NCBI GenBank assembly: GCA_035534455.1
Contig: DATLRV010000049.1
Location: forward strand, 1 to 64,000
Reading direction: 5' to 3'
DNA length: 64,000 nucleotides
From: JAJYVT01 sp035534455
GTDB taxonomy: Bacteria > Actinomycetota > Acidimicrobiia > Acidimicrobiales > RAAP-2
Part shown: in pieces, positions 7,728 through 15,593 of the stretch
How positions within the stretch are numbered: the stretch's first letter is position 1
Layout of the letters: each line of letters starts with the position of its first letter
Made by a program: the position numbers and the translations under genes
Notes under the pieces: generated by a model
Databases searched by the model: none
Told to the model about the DNA's origin: nothing
What the model saw: only the letters and a program-made list of their open reading frames with translations

Positions 7728-10184
7728 TCAACGAGTCGCGCTCGTCGCGCCCGCCGGGCGCGCGGTGACGAAGGCGCCGTCGGCATGCGTGGCCGCGGCC
7801 GGCGGACGCCCGGTACGCACGGGCCGCCGCTCGCGCAGTCTGGAGCTGTTCCAGACGACGAACGCGGAGGAGACCGCCATCGCCCCACCCGCGACCAGCG
7901 GGTCGAGGAGGCCCAGTGCCGCAACGGGGATGGCGACCACGTTGTACGCGAACGCCCACACGAGGTTCGCGCGGATCGTCCGGAGGGTGCGCCGCGCGAG
8001 GGTGATGGCAGCCGCGACGGTGCGCAGGTCGTCGCGCACCACGATGAGGTCGGCGGCGTCGATGGCGACGTCGGTCCCCGAGCCGATGGCGAGCCCGAGA
8101 TCGGCGGTCGCGAGCGCGGGTGCGTCGTTCACCCCGTCACCCACCACCGCGACCGAGTGCCCGGCAGCTTGGAGCGACCGGACGTAGGCGACCTTCTCGT
8201 CGGGAAGCGCGCCGGCCACCACGTCGTCGACGCCGATCGCGGCGCCGACCGCCCGCACGGTGGGCTGGTTGTCCCCCGACACGAGGACACAGCGGAGTCC
8301 CATTGACCGCAGTGCCTGCACCGCGTCGACTGCGGTCGGGCGCAGCGCGTCCGCGACCGCGATCGCACCGGTGACCTCGCCGTCGCGCCGCACGACGACC
8401 ACCGTCCGGCCCGCCAGCTCCCATTCGTCGATGCGGATCCCGAGCTCGGCGGGCGGCGCCGACGCGCCGAGGCCTGCCCTGCCGACGGCGACCTCGTGGC
8501 CGTCGACGGTCCCGCGCGCGCCGACACCGGGGACCGACCGGAACGACGTCACTGGCGCGAGCTGTCCCACGGAGACTGCGGCGTCGACGACGGCCCGGGC
8601 GATCGGGTGCTCCGACGCGGCCTCGAGCGACCCCGCGGCGAAGAGGAGCTCCGCGTCGTCCACGCCGGACACCGTCGCGACGCCCACGACCGACATCCGG
8701 CCCTGGGTCACCGTCCCGGTCTTGTCGAGCACGACGGTGTCCACCTGCCGGGACACCTCGAGTGCCTTGTAGCCCTTGAAGAAGATGCCCTGACGGGCGC
8801 CGGCGCCGGAGGCGACGAAGAGCGCGGCGGGGGTGGCGAGCCCGAGCGCGCAGGGGCAGGCGATGATCAGCACCGACAGGGCGGCGTTGAACGAGACGAG
8901 GGACGACGAGCCCGAGGCGAGCCAGCCCAGGAGCGTGGCGAGGGCGAGGAGGACGACGACGGGGACGAACACCGACGAGATCCGGTCCGCAAGGCGCTGC
9001 ACGGCGGCCTTCTCGTTCTGGGCGCGTTCGACGAGATCGAGCATGTGCCCGAGCTGGGTCTCCCGGCCGACCTTCGTCGCTCGAACGACGAGACGCCCGC
9101 TGAGCGCAACGGTCCCCCCGGTCACCGCATCGCCTGGGAGGGTGTCGACGGGTTCGGACTCGCCGGTCATCGCGCTGCGGTCGACGGCGGAGGCGCCGTC
9201 CTCGACCACGCCGTCGGTCGCGACCTTCTCACCGGGACGGACGACGAAGCGCATCCCGGTCGACAACGACGCGACGGGAACGCGCCGCTCGACGCCGTCC
9301 GCGCCGAGCACCGTCACGTCCTTGGCCCCGAGGGCGGCGAGCGAGCGCAGCGCGTCGCCGCTGCGCTGTCGTGACCGCGCCTCGAAGTACCTCCCCGCCA
9401 ACAGGAACGTCGTGACGCCCGCGGCGACGTCGAGGTAGATCGATCCGCCCGAGTGGTGCGTGAGGGCCGCCGCGAGGGACCCGCCGGCGCGGGTGGTGTC
9501 CTCGAAGAACATCGCGTAGATCGACCACGCGCTCGACGCCACGATCCCCATCGACACGAGCGTGTCCATGGTCGAAGAACGGTGCCGCGCCTGCCGGAGC
9601 GCAGCCTGGTGGAACGGCCACGCGGCCCAGGTAACCACCGGAGCGGAGAGGACGAGCAGGAGCCATTGCCAGCCCTCGAACCGCGCCGCAGGGAAGAGTG
9701 AGAACGCGAGCGAGGTGTCGCAGAGCGGCATGAAGAGCACGACGGCGACGACGAGGCGCCGTCGCAGCGATCGGACCCGCCGGTCGACGGACTCTTCGAC
9801 CCCGGACGCGCCGGCGCTCTGCAGGCCGCCGAGCCCGCTCCCCCGTTCGGCGCCCTCCACCGGACCGGACGTGTCCGGGGGCCAGATGCCTGCCGGCGAC
9901 CCCCGCAGGTCGGTCACGAGCTCGGCCGTGTAGCCGAGGCCTTCGATCTCGCGCAGGAGATCCGAGAGATCCAGGCCGGCCGGCGCGTGGACGGTCGCCC
10001 GCTCGGTCGCGTAGTTCACCCTGGCCTCGACGCCTTCGAGCGTGTTCAGGCGGCGCTCGATCCTTGCCGCGCACGCCCCGCACGTCATGCCACCGACCGC
10101 GACCGAGATCGCCGGGTCCGGGCGGGCACCCGGCGCGTCACCGACCGTCAGCGCGGGGTCGGAGGTCGGCACCTGCGGAGGCAT
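7728..10184 (-). CDS. copA: Copper-translocating P1B-type ATPase
   Basis: At 818 aa, the domains in order are an N-terminal heavy-metal-associated domain with the metal site GMTCGACAARIE (about residues 32-43), a linker, eight membrane segments, an actuator domain, the intramembrane metal-binding CPC in CPCALGLATP, the phosphorylation motif DKTGTVT and the hinge GDGVNDAPALATADLGLA. CPC plus the GMTCxxC domain indicates monovalent copper (or silver) export from the cytoplasm. A GAGAAT box 9 nt before the ATG suggests leaderless expression. No CsoR repressor or CopZ chaperone gene is adjacent. The upstream MFS gene ends 51 nt away on the same strand. Confidence 0.93.
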   Translation of the reverse strand: MPPQVPTSDPALTVGDAPGARPDPAISVAVGGMTCGACAARIERRLNTLEGVEARVNYATERATVHAPAGLDLSDLLREIEGLGYTAELVTDLRGSPAGIWPPDTSGPVEGAERGSGLGGLQSAGASGVEESVDRRVRSLRRRLVVAVVLFMPLCDTSLAFSLFPAARFEGWQWLLLVLSAPVVTWAAWPFHQAALRQARHRSSTMDTLVSMGIVASSAWSIYAMFFEDTTRAGGSLAAALTHHSGGSIYLDVAAGVTTFLLAGRYFEARSRQRSGDALRSLAALGAKDVTVLGADGVERRVPVASLSTGMRFVVRPGEKVATDGVVEDGASAVDRSAMTGESEPVDTLPGDAVTGGTVALSGRLVVRATKVGRETQLGHMLDLVERAQNEKAAVQRLADRISSVFVPVVVLLALATLLGWLASGSSSLVSFNAALSVLIIACPCALGLATPAALFVASGAGARQGIFFKGYKALEVSRQVDTVVLDKTGTVTQGRMSVVGVATVSGVDDAELLFAAGSLEAASEHPIARAVVDAAVSVGQLAPVTSFRSVPGVGARGTVDGHEVAVGRAGLGASAPPAELGIRIDEWELAGRTVVVVRRDGEVTGAIAVADALRPTAVDAVQALRSMGLRCVLVSGDNQPTVRAVGAAIGVDDVVAGALPDEKVAYVRSLQAAGHSVAVVGDGVNDAPALATADLGLAIGSGTDVAIDAADLIVVRDDLRTVAAAITLARRTLRTIRANLVWAFAYNVVAIPVAALGLLDPLVAGGAMAVSSAFVVWNSSRLRERRPVRTGRPPAAATHADGAFVTARPAGATSATR

Positions 10185-10193
10185 CGCCCGGTC

Positions 10194-10199
10194 ATTCTC
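10194..10199 (-). promoter_or_regulatory. Weak -10 box GAGAAT before copA
   Basis: GAGAAT (complement of 10194-10199) lies 9 nt upstream of the copA ATG with no Shine-Dalgarno. It matches TANNNT at positions 2 and 6 only, so a leaderless start is possible but less certain than elsewhere. Confidence 0.3.
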
Positions 10200-10235
10200 C
10201 CCGCCTGCCCGCTCCGGCGCACACCGGGGTCGTGA

Positions 10236-12008
10236 TCAGCCGGCGGCCCTGGGCGGGAACGGGCCCTCCACCTCGGACGTTGCCTCGGCGGGTCGATCCG
10301 GTTCCCCAGCTGGTCGGCCGGCGTCCAGCATCGGCGGGAACCGGCGTTCCGTCTCGGTCGCCGCGGCGACGTCGACCGCGTACGGCCGCCGGCCCCACCA
10401 CACGATCACCGCCGCGGCGCCGAGCGCGACGAGCATGATGAGGAAGGTCTGTTCGAGCCCGACCGCATGGGACGCGGCGTTCTTCACGTGGGTGCCGTGC
10501 CCGGTCACCCCGAAGCCCGCGGCCCTGCCCCCGAAGACGCTCGACACCAGCCCGAACACCAGCGGGGCGAACGCTTGGAGGATCGAGCGCAGGAAGCTCC
10601 GCACCGCCTCGCCCCGACCCCACATGCGGGAGGGCATGACGTCGAGCCGCGCCGAGTCGAGCCCTGGGTTCGGCGCGCCGATGCAGAAGCCCGCGACCAA
10701 GAAGAGAGGGATCGCGACGATGAGCGAGGTGGAGATGACCGCCGGGGCGAACACGACGATCATCCCCGCGAAGGCGACGGCAGGAACGAGGAACCGCGCG
10801 TCCAGTCGCCCGCGGTGCAGGAGACCGTCGGTGCCCCGGCCGCCCACCACCGCCCCCGCGATCGCCGCACCGCCGACCGCGAGTGCGACGAGGGTCGCCA
10901 CCGCCTGGCCGATGCCGTAGTGGCCCTCGAGATAGATCAGCGCGAAGGTCTCGACGCCGCCGAAGAAGAAGTACCCGAGCGCGGAGCCGGCGATGAGCGC
11001 GAAGTTGCTCCGGACGGCGAGGACGTAGCGGAAGGCCTCCCACCATCCGAGCTCGAGCGGATCACGGTCGAGCACGAGCCCCTTGTCGGGGTCGATGTGC
11101 CGGCGCCGTACCTCGCGCGCCATCGGGGACTCGTCGCGCTGCGGGGGCGGGCTGGCTGTGTCCGCCGCCGCCCGTGCGCGCCGCCCGCCTGCGACGTCCT
11201 CGGCTCCCGACGGCCCGGCGGCGTCGGCGGCCTCCTCGACGTCCTCGGCCGTGACGATCTCGGTCGCGCCCCGCTCGAGGCGGCTCTGCCCACCGCGCGC
11301 CGGCTCGGGCAGGTGCCGGTGGAACAGCCACGCGAGCGCGAAGCTCGGGATGGCGAGAACCGCGAGGGCCGGGCGCCATGTGAAGACCGACGAGACGAGC
11401 CCCGCGACGAGCAGTCCCAGCCCCGCGCCGACCAGCTCGCCGGCGAGGATGTAGCCGTAGATCTCGGAGCGCTCGCGCGCCGGGAACAGGTCACCGGTCA
11501 GCGACGCGAGGGTCGGCCCGGTGACGGCCGTCAGGGCGCCGAGGGCCACCCGCACGATGACCAGGAAGATGTAGTCGGGCGAGAGCGCGCTCACGACCTC
11601 TGCGACGCTCCAGAGGACCACCGCCACCGCCACCATCCGGACGCGGTTGGAGCGGTCGGTGACCCAGCCGACGGGCAGCATGCCGGTCGCGGCTGCAAGG
11701 GCGGAGACGGTGACGAGCAGGCCGATCTGCACGTTGCCGATGTGCAATGAGGTCTCGAGCCTGGGCGCGATCGCGGCGATCGCACCGGTGTCCGCAGCGG
11801 ACAGCGCCAGGACGCTCGCCAAGAGCAGGACGGCGCGGACGCGGGCCGGGCCGCCGACGCGCTCGGTGACCGCGCCGACCCCGCGCTCGAGGGCTTCGGC
11901 GCCTCGCTCCACGCCTCGCTCGACGACCTCGCCCCCCGGGAGCTCCTGGCTCACTTCCCGCAGGTGCGCGAAGACCTGGCGGTGGAAGGCTGGGGACCTC
12001 GTCCTCAT
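10236..12008 (-). CDS. MFS transporter with large central cytoplasmic loop
   Basis: The 590-aa protein starts with an amphipathic N-terminal segment (about 60 residues), followed by MFS transmembrane helices. The loop motif GWVTDRSNRVRMV and the TM4/TM5 region GPTLASLTGDLFPARERSEIYG are visible. A long hydrophilic loop of about 110 residues rich in E, R and A separates the two six-helix halves. The substrate is unknown. The ATG at 12008 (MRTRSPAFHRQVF) was chosen because the upstream extension is low-complexity; no Shine-Dalgarno is visible. The spinster-like N-half suggests a lipid or sugar-type exporter, which is only a guess. The gene precedes copA on the same strand. Confidence 0.8.
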   Translation of the reverse strand: MRTRSPAFHRQVFAHLREVSQELPGGEVVERGVERGAEALERGVGAVTERVGGPARVRAVLLLASVLALSAADTGAIAAIAPRLETSLHIGNVQIGLLVTVSALAAATGMLPVGWVTDRSNRVRMVAVAVVLWSVAEVVSALSPDYIFLVIVRVALGALTAVTGPTLASLTGDLFPARERSEIYGYILAGELVGAGLGLLVAGLVSSVFTWRPALAVLAIPSFALAWLFHRHLPEPARGGQSRLERGATEIVTAEDVEEAADAAGPSGAEDVAGGRRARAAADTASPPPQRDESPMAREVRRRHIDPDKGLVLDRDPLELGWWEAFRYVLAVRSNFALIAGSALGYFFFGGVETFALIYLEGHYGIGQAVATLVALAVGGAAIAGAVVGGRGTDGLLHRGRLDARFLVPAVAFAGMIVVFAPAVISTSLIVAIPLFLVAGFCIGAPNPGLDSARLDVMPSRMWGRGEAVRSFLRSILQAFAPLVFGLVSSVFGGRAAGFGVTGHGTHVKNAASHAVGLEQTFLIMLVALGAAAVIVWWGRRPYAVDVAAATETERRFPPMLDAGRPAGEPDRPAEATSEVEGPFPPRAAG

Positions 12009-12130
12009 CGTTGCCGGACACGAGGAGGAGGGGCAGCCACCGACGGACCGTACCCGGGGCCGGAATCGCACATGCCGGGAGGACGTGCCGGCGGCCGGGC
12101 GCCGTGCGCTGCAGCGCCGAGCTCGTGCCG

Positions 12131-13480
12131 CTACCGGTCGTGAGGGAGTGCCCCGCCGTCACCTGCCGCGGCGCGCGCGGCCTCGCGGGTGGCCGCGGTG
12201 AGCGCGAGCAGCGCGTCCGAGATGCCGGGCTCGGGGGTGTCGGGAGCCCGGATCGGCTTCGCAGAGTCGGGGAGCCAGCGGAGGTCCCGGTCGATCCGGG
12301 CCTTGACCTCGGGGATCGCCGACCGGTCGCGGAGACGCTGTCCGCTGCGCATGGCGGGCCGCAGGAGGGCACCGGCTCCATCGGGGACCGCCTCGTCCCG
12401 GCGGGCGAGGACGTCACGTCGTCCCTCGGCGCGCCAGATCTGCTTGCGGCCTGGGAGCGTCTCTTTGTCGGTCGAAAGCTTCATGACGGGGCGGCCGGCC
12501 GACTCGACCAACTTGTACACCGAGTCCACGTACGGCGCGTCCGCCGCCGTCCCCAGCCGCGTGCCCACTCCGGCGGCGTCGACCGGCGCACCCGAACGAA
12601 CGAGCGCGTCGAGCCCGTACTCGTCCAAGGAGCCGCTCACGAAGATCCCCACGTGGCGGCACCCGCGTGCGTCGAGGATGGCGCGCGCCACGCGCGCGAG
12701 CTCCGCGAGGTCGCCGCTGTCGAGACGGACCGCGACCCGGTCGGTCAACCCGAGCTCCGAGACGACCGTCGCGGCGGCCTCGACCCCTGCAACGGTGTCG
12801 TAGGTGTCGACCAGGAACGTGTAGGGAGGCGGCAGGTCTTGGGCGAAGGCGCGGAAGGCCGCCGCCTCCGTCGGGAACGCCTCGACGTAGGAGTGCGCCA
12901 TCGTGCCTGCGGCCCTCAGCCCGAGCACGCGCGCGGCGTCGACGTTGCTCGTGCCGGTGAAGCCCGCGGCAGCCGAGAGCCTGGCGACCGCCGCCCCCGC
13001 CTCGACGCCGTGCGTCCTGCGCAGCCCGAAGTCGACGAGCTCGATCGGTCCTGCTGCGAGCCGGCAGCGCACCGCCTTGGTCAGGATGGCGGTCTGGTAG
13101 CTGAACTGGTTGAGCAGGAAGGTCTCCACCAGTTGCGCCTCGGGCAGTGGCGCCGTGACCTCGAGCACGGGCTCGCCGGCGAAGAAGAGGGTGCCCTCGT
13201 CGACCGCCTCGACGTCACCGGTGAAGCGGAGGCCCTCGAACGCGGTCACCGTGTCAGGGTCGAACCCGTGGCGGCCCAGCCAGTCGAGCTCCTCGTCCTC
13301 GAACCGGAAGGTCTCGAGGTACTCGAGACCGTCGTCGATGCCCGCGGCGACGAGGAACCCGCGACCGGGGGGCAGCGCGCGCACGAAGAGCGAGAACGTG
13401 GCGGGGGCGGTCATGGCCCGCCGGAGGTAGCTGGCCGCCATGTTGAGCTCGTAGAGGTCCGTGGTGAGCGCTCGGCCCAT
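12131..13480 (-). CDS. pncB: Nicotinate phosphoribosyltransferase
   Basis: The 449-aa enzyme converts nicotinate, PRPP and ATP to nicotinate mononucleotide in the Preiss-Handler NAD salvage pathway. Family signatures are TDLYELNMAASYLRR at the N-terminus, GTSNVDAARVLGLRAAGTMA with the following HSYVEAF (His of the catalytic loop), FLVDTYDTVAGVEAA and VRLDSGDL. Length is normal for the family. The ATG at 13480 follows a TAGCGT box by 9 nt, so the mRNA is probably leaderless. It is divergent from dedA with a 13-bp repeat between them. nadD, the next enzyme in NAD synthesis, is encoded elsewhere in the window (49177). Confidence 0.94.
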   Translation of the reverse strand: MGRALTTDLYELNMAASYLRRAMTAPATFSLFVRALPPGRGFLVAAGIDDGLEYLETFRFEDEELDWLGRHGFDPDTVTAFEGLRFTGDVEAVDEGTLFFAGEPVLEVTAPLPEAQLVETFLLNQFSYQTAILTKAVRCRLAAGPIELVDFGLRRTHGVEAGAAVARLSAAAGFTGTSNVDAARVLGLRAAGTMAHSYVEAFPTEAAAFRAFAQDLPPPYTFLVDTYDTVAGVEAAATVVSELGLTDRVAVRLDSGDLAELARVARAILDARGCRHVGIFVSGSLDEYGLDALVRSGAPVDAAGVGTRLGTAADAPYVDSVYKLVESAGRPVMKLSTDKETLPGRKQIWRAEGRRDVLARRDEAVPDGAGALLRPAMRSGQRLRDRSAIPEVKARIDRDLRWLPDSAKPIRAPDTPEPGISDALLALTAATREAARAAAGDGGALPHDR

Positions 13481-13489
13481 GCGGTCTTC

Positions 13490-13495
13490 ACGCTA
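13490..13495 (-). promoter_or_regulatory. -10 box TAGCGT, leaderless pncB
   Basis: TAGCGT (complement of 13490-13495) ends 9 nt before the pncB ATG at 13480, with no Shine-Dalgarno. A -35 element would fall inside the first copy of the 13-bp repeat. Confidence 0.55.
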
Positions 13496-13506
13496 CCGAT
13501 CCAGCC

Positions 13507-13554
13507 GGCGATCCCTGCTGGCGCTGCCGGCGATCCCTGCTGGCGATCCCTGCT
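13507..13554. repeat. 13-bp repeat GGCGATCCCTGCT x3 in the pncB-dedA divergent promoter region
   Basis: Identical copies of GGCGATCCCTGCT occur at 13507-13519, 13529-13541 and 13542-13554. The last two are in direct tandem and the first two are separated by GGCGCTGCC. The array fills most of the space between the divergent -10 boxes at 13490 and 13585, where operators would act on both genes. Confidence 0.75.
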
Positions 13555-13584
13555 GGCGACGGGGCCTGCGGGTGGCCGGGTCCG

Positions 13585-13590
13585 TAGACT
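13585..13590 (+). promoter_or_regulatory. -10 box TAGACT before dedA leader peptide
   Basis: TAGACT lies 6 nt before a GTG at 13597 that opens an 11-codon reading frame. The dedA start itself lies 38 nt from the -10 box, so transcription from here would translate the short leader first. Confidence 0.5.
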
Positions 13591-13596
13591 CCCGCC

Positions 13597-13632
13597 GTGC
13601 CCGCGACCCATCGAAGGACGCCGGGCGCGTGA
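13597..13632 (+). CDS. Putative 11-aa leader peptide coupled to dedA
   Basis: A GTG placed as a leaderless start (6 nt after TAGACT) opens the frame MPATHRRTPGA. Its TGA stop overlaps the dedA GTG start as GTGA. The geometry suggests translational coupling: ribosomes ending the leader would restart on dedA, which lacks a Shine-Dalgarno of its own. The peptide contains no run of a regulatory amino acid, so classical attenuation is unlikely. It is too short for coding statistics, and the call rests on start, stop and promoter geometry only. Confidence 0.35.
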   Translation: MPATHRRTPGA

Positions 13633-14372
13633 ACATCGAGCACCTCATCCACTCGTACGGCTATCTCGCGGTCTTCGTGCTCGTGGCCGTCGAGAGCCTC
13701 GGGGTCCCGCTGCCGGGGGAGACGGCGCTCATCGCCGCAGCGACGTACGCGGGCACGACGCACAAGCTCTCGATCGGCGTCATCTTCGCCGTCGGCGCGG
13801 CCGCCGCGATCCTCGGGGACACCACCGGCTACTGGATCGGCGACAAGGGCGGCTACCGGCTGCTCTACCGCTACGGGCACTACGTCCGGCTCGACGAGCC
13901 GAAGATCAAGGTCGCCCACTACCTCTTCGACCGACGAGGGGGCGCCGTCGTCTTCTTCGGCCGTTTCGTGTCGGTACTCAGGACCTACGCGGCGTTCCTC
14001 GCGGGTACCACGCGCATGCGCTACCGCCGCTTCCTCGTCTTCAACGCCTCGGGTGGCATCGTCTGGGCGGCCATCTACGCGTTTCTCGCCTACTACGCGG
14101 GGAGCTTCCTCTCGAAGGCGTCCCGGCCCTTCGAGATCGGCTTCGCGGCGGTCGCGGTGGTGCTCATCGTGGCGGCGATCCTGGTCTTGCGGCACAAGAT
14201 GTCGTCGCTCGTCGAGAAGGCCGAGGCGGCGTACCCGGGGCCGCTCGTGGCTCCGGGGCGGCGGGGGGCGAGGGACCGGCCCGACGAGCACGCCGCCGGC
14301 GGGAAGACCGCGACGACGGCTTCGCCGCCGACCTCGAGCGAGCCCGAGGCGGACGGGCCTTCAGGACCTTAG
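13629..14372 (+). CDS. DedA-family membrane protein
   Basis: The 247-aa protein shows the DedA signature: VESLGVPLPGETALIAAATY near residue 20-40, then GYWIGDKGGYRLLYRYG, FFGRFVSVLRTYAAFLAGTT and MRYRRFLVFNASGGIVWA. DedA proteins are membrane proteins now linked to flipping of lipid carriers and to membrane potential. The G-R-F...R-T motif is the conserved functional core. A hydrophilic C-terminal tail of about 60 residues is rich in E, P, S and T. The GTG at 13629 overlaps the stop of a possible leader peptide. Its stop overlaps the convergent metallo-hydrolase stop by 4 nt. Confidence 0.88.
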   Translation: MNIEHLIHSYGYLAVFVLVAVESLGVPLPGETALIAAATYAGTTHKLSIGVIFAVGAAAAILGDTTGYWIGDKGGYRLLYRYGHYVRLDEPKIKVAHYLFDRRGGAVVFFGRFVSVLRTYAAFLAGTTRMRYRRFLVFNASGGIVWAAIYAFLAYYAGSFLSKASRPFEIGFAAVAVVLIVAAILVLRHKMSSLVEKAEAAYPGPLVAPGRRGARDRPDEHAAGGKTATTASPPTSSEPEADGPSGP

Positions 14373-15433
14373 CGAGCACCGGACGCCGAGTCGGAGAGGA
14401 AGAAGCGCGCCGGCACGCCGGGCGCGCGCCTGACCCGGCCCCGACGCTCGAGCAGCACCAGGTGGGCCAGCGTCTCGCCGTTCGCGGCGCGCCGCATGAA
14501 GGGCGGGACCTCCGTCCACGGACGCGACCACTCGAGCGAGGTCGTGAGCTCCCACACGGTCGAACCCGGCCGCGCGGCGAGCGCCGCACAGAGCGCCGCG
14601 AGCCGTTGGGCATGGTGACGTTCGATCTCGTCGAGCCGGGTGGGCAGATCGCCGAACCGGTACTCGTGAGCGGGGAGCACCTCGTCGGGCGTGAGCGTGC
14701 GCATCTTCGCCAAGGAGTCGAGGTAGTCGCCGAGCGGATCGGGGACCTGCTGGGAGTGGAACGAGATGTTCGGCGTGATCCGCGGGAGGACGTGGTCGCC
14801 CGACAACAAGAGCCGGTGCTCGTCGCTGTACAGGCACACGTGGCCCGGTGAGTGCCCGGGCGTCCAGATCGCCCTCAGGTCCCACCCGGGGAACTCGAGA
14901 CGCTGTGCGTCCTGCACGAGGACGTCCGGCCGTGCCATCGACACGAACGCTCGGACCTGCATCGACGCCTCGCTCAGATCGGGCAGTGTCGCTGCGGGGA
15001 CCCCGGACAGCTCGAGCAGCCCCCGCATCGCCGAGATCAGCCCGTCGACGTCGACGTAGCGCTCATGGATCAGCGCGGCGTCGGCGGGGTGGAGTCCCAC
15101 CCACGATCCCGAGGCGGCGCGCACCCGTCCCGCGAGCCCGTAATGGTCAGGGTGGATGTGGGTGACGACCACCCCACGAACGTCCGCGAGGCTCGCACCG
15201 AAGGTGGCGAGCCCGTCGCAGAGCGCCCCCCATGCCTCGTCGGTGTCCCATCCCGCGTCGACAAGTCCCACGCCGCCGCCCGACAGCTCGAAGGCGTACA
15301 CGAGGACGTAGCGCAGCGGGTTGATCGGGATGGGCACGGGGACGGACCACAGGCCCGGACGGACCTGCTCCACCGGAGGAAGCACCCGGCCGTCCCACGC
15401 CGCCTTCTGTGCCGTCCCAGTCACGGTGGCCAT
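14369..15433 (-). CDS. Metallo-beta-lactamase fold hydrolase
   Basis: The 354-aa protein contains the zinc-binding motif THIHPDHYG (HxHxDH), a downstream His in TPGHSPGHVCLY and an Asp in LLLSGDHVLP, the complete ligand set of the MBL superfamily. A C-terminal helical domain, HEYRFGDLPTRLDEIERHH onward, resembles the MBL-associated winged helix of the LACTB2/YflN-like subfamily. These hydrolases act on thioesters, lactones or nucleic acids, so the substrate is open. The start at ATG 15433 follows TACGGT by 9 nt. The frame continues upstream to 15520, but that extension lies across the promoter. Confidence 0.87.
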   Translation of the reverse strand: MATVTGTAQKAAWDGRVLPPVEQVRPGLWSVPVPIPINPLRYVLVYAFELSGGGVGLVDAGWDTDEAWGALCDGLATFGASLADVRGVVVTHIHPDHYGLAGRVRAASGSWVGLHPADAALIHERYVDVDGLISAMRGLLELSGVPAATLPDLSEASMQVRAFVSMARPDVLVQDAQRLEFPGWDLRAIWTPGHSPGHVCLYSDEHRLLLSGDHVLPRITPNISFHSQQVPDPLGDYLDSLAKMRTLTPDEVLPAHEYRFGDLPTRLDEIERHHAQRLAALCAALAARPGSTVWELTTSLEWSRPWTEVPPFMRRAANGETLAHLVLLERRGRVRRAPGVPARFFLSDSASGAR

Positions 15434-15442
15434 CGACGTCGC

Positions 15443-15448
15443 ACCGTA
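15443..15448 (-). promoter_or_regulatory. -10 box TACGGT, leaderless MBL-fold gene
   Basis: TACGGT (complement of 15443-15448) is 9 nt before the ATG at 15433, with no Shine-Dalgarno. It decides between this start and the ATG at 15520. Confidence 0.55.
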
Positions 15449-15593
15449 ACCGGCTGCCGGCAGGCGCGTGCGGGACTCGTCCCGGCCACCCTCGTTGCAA
15501 AAGATGCTTGCACCGTGCATCGGTTGCAGGTAGGTTGCGAGATCGGGTGAATGGGTCGAGCCGTCCGACGGACGGCTCGAGGGGAGGAAAGTC

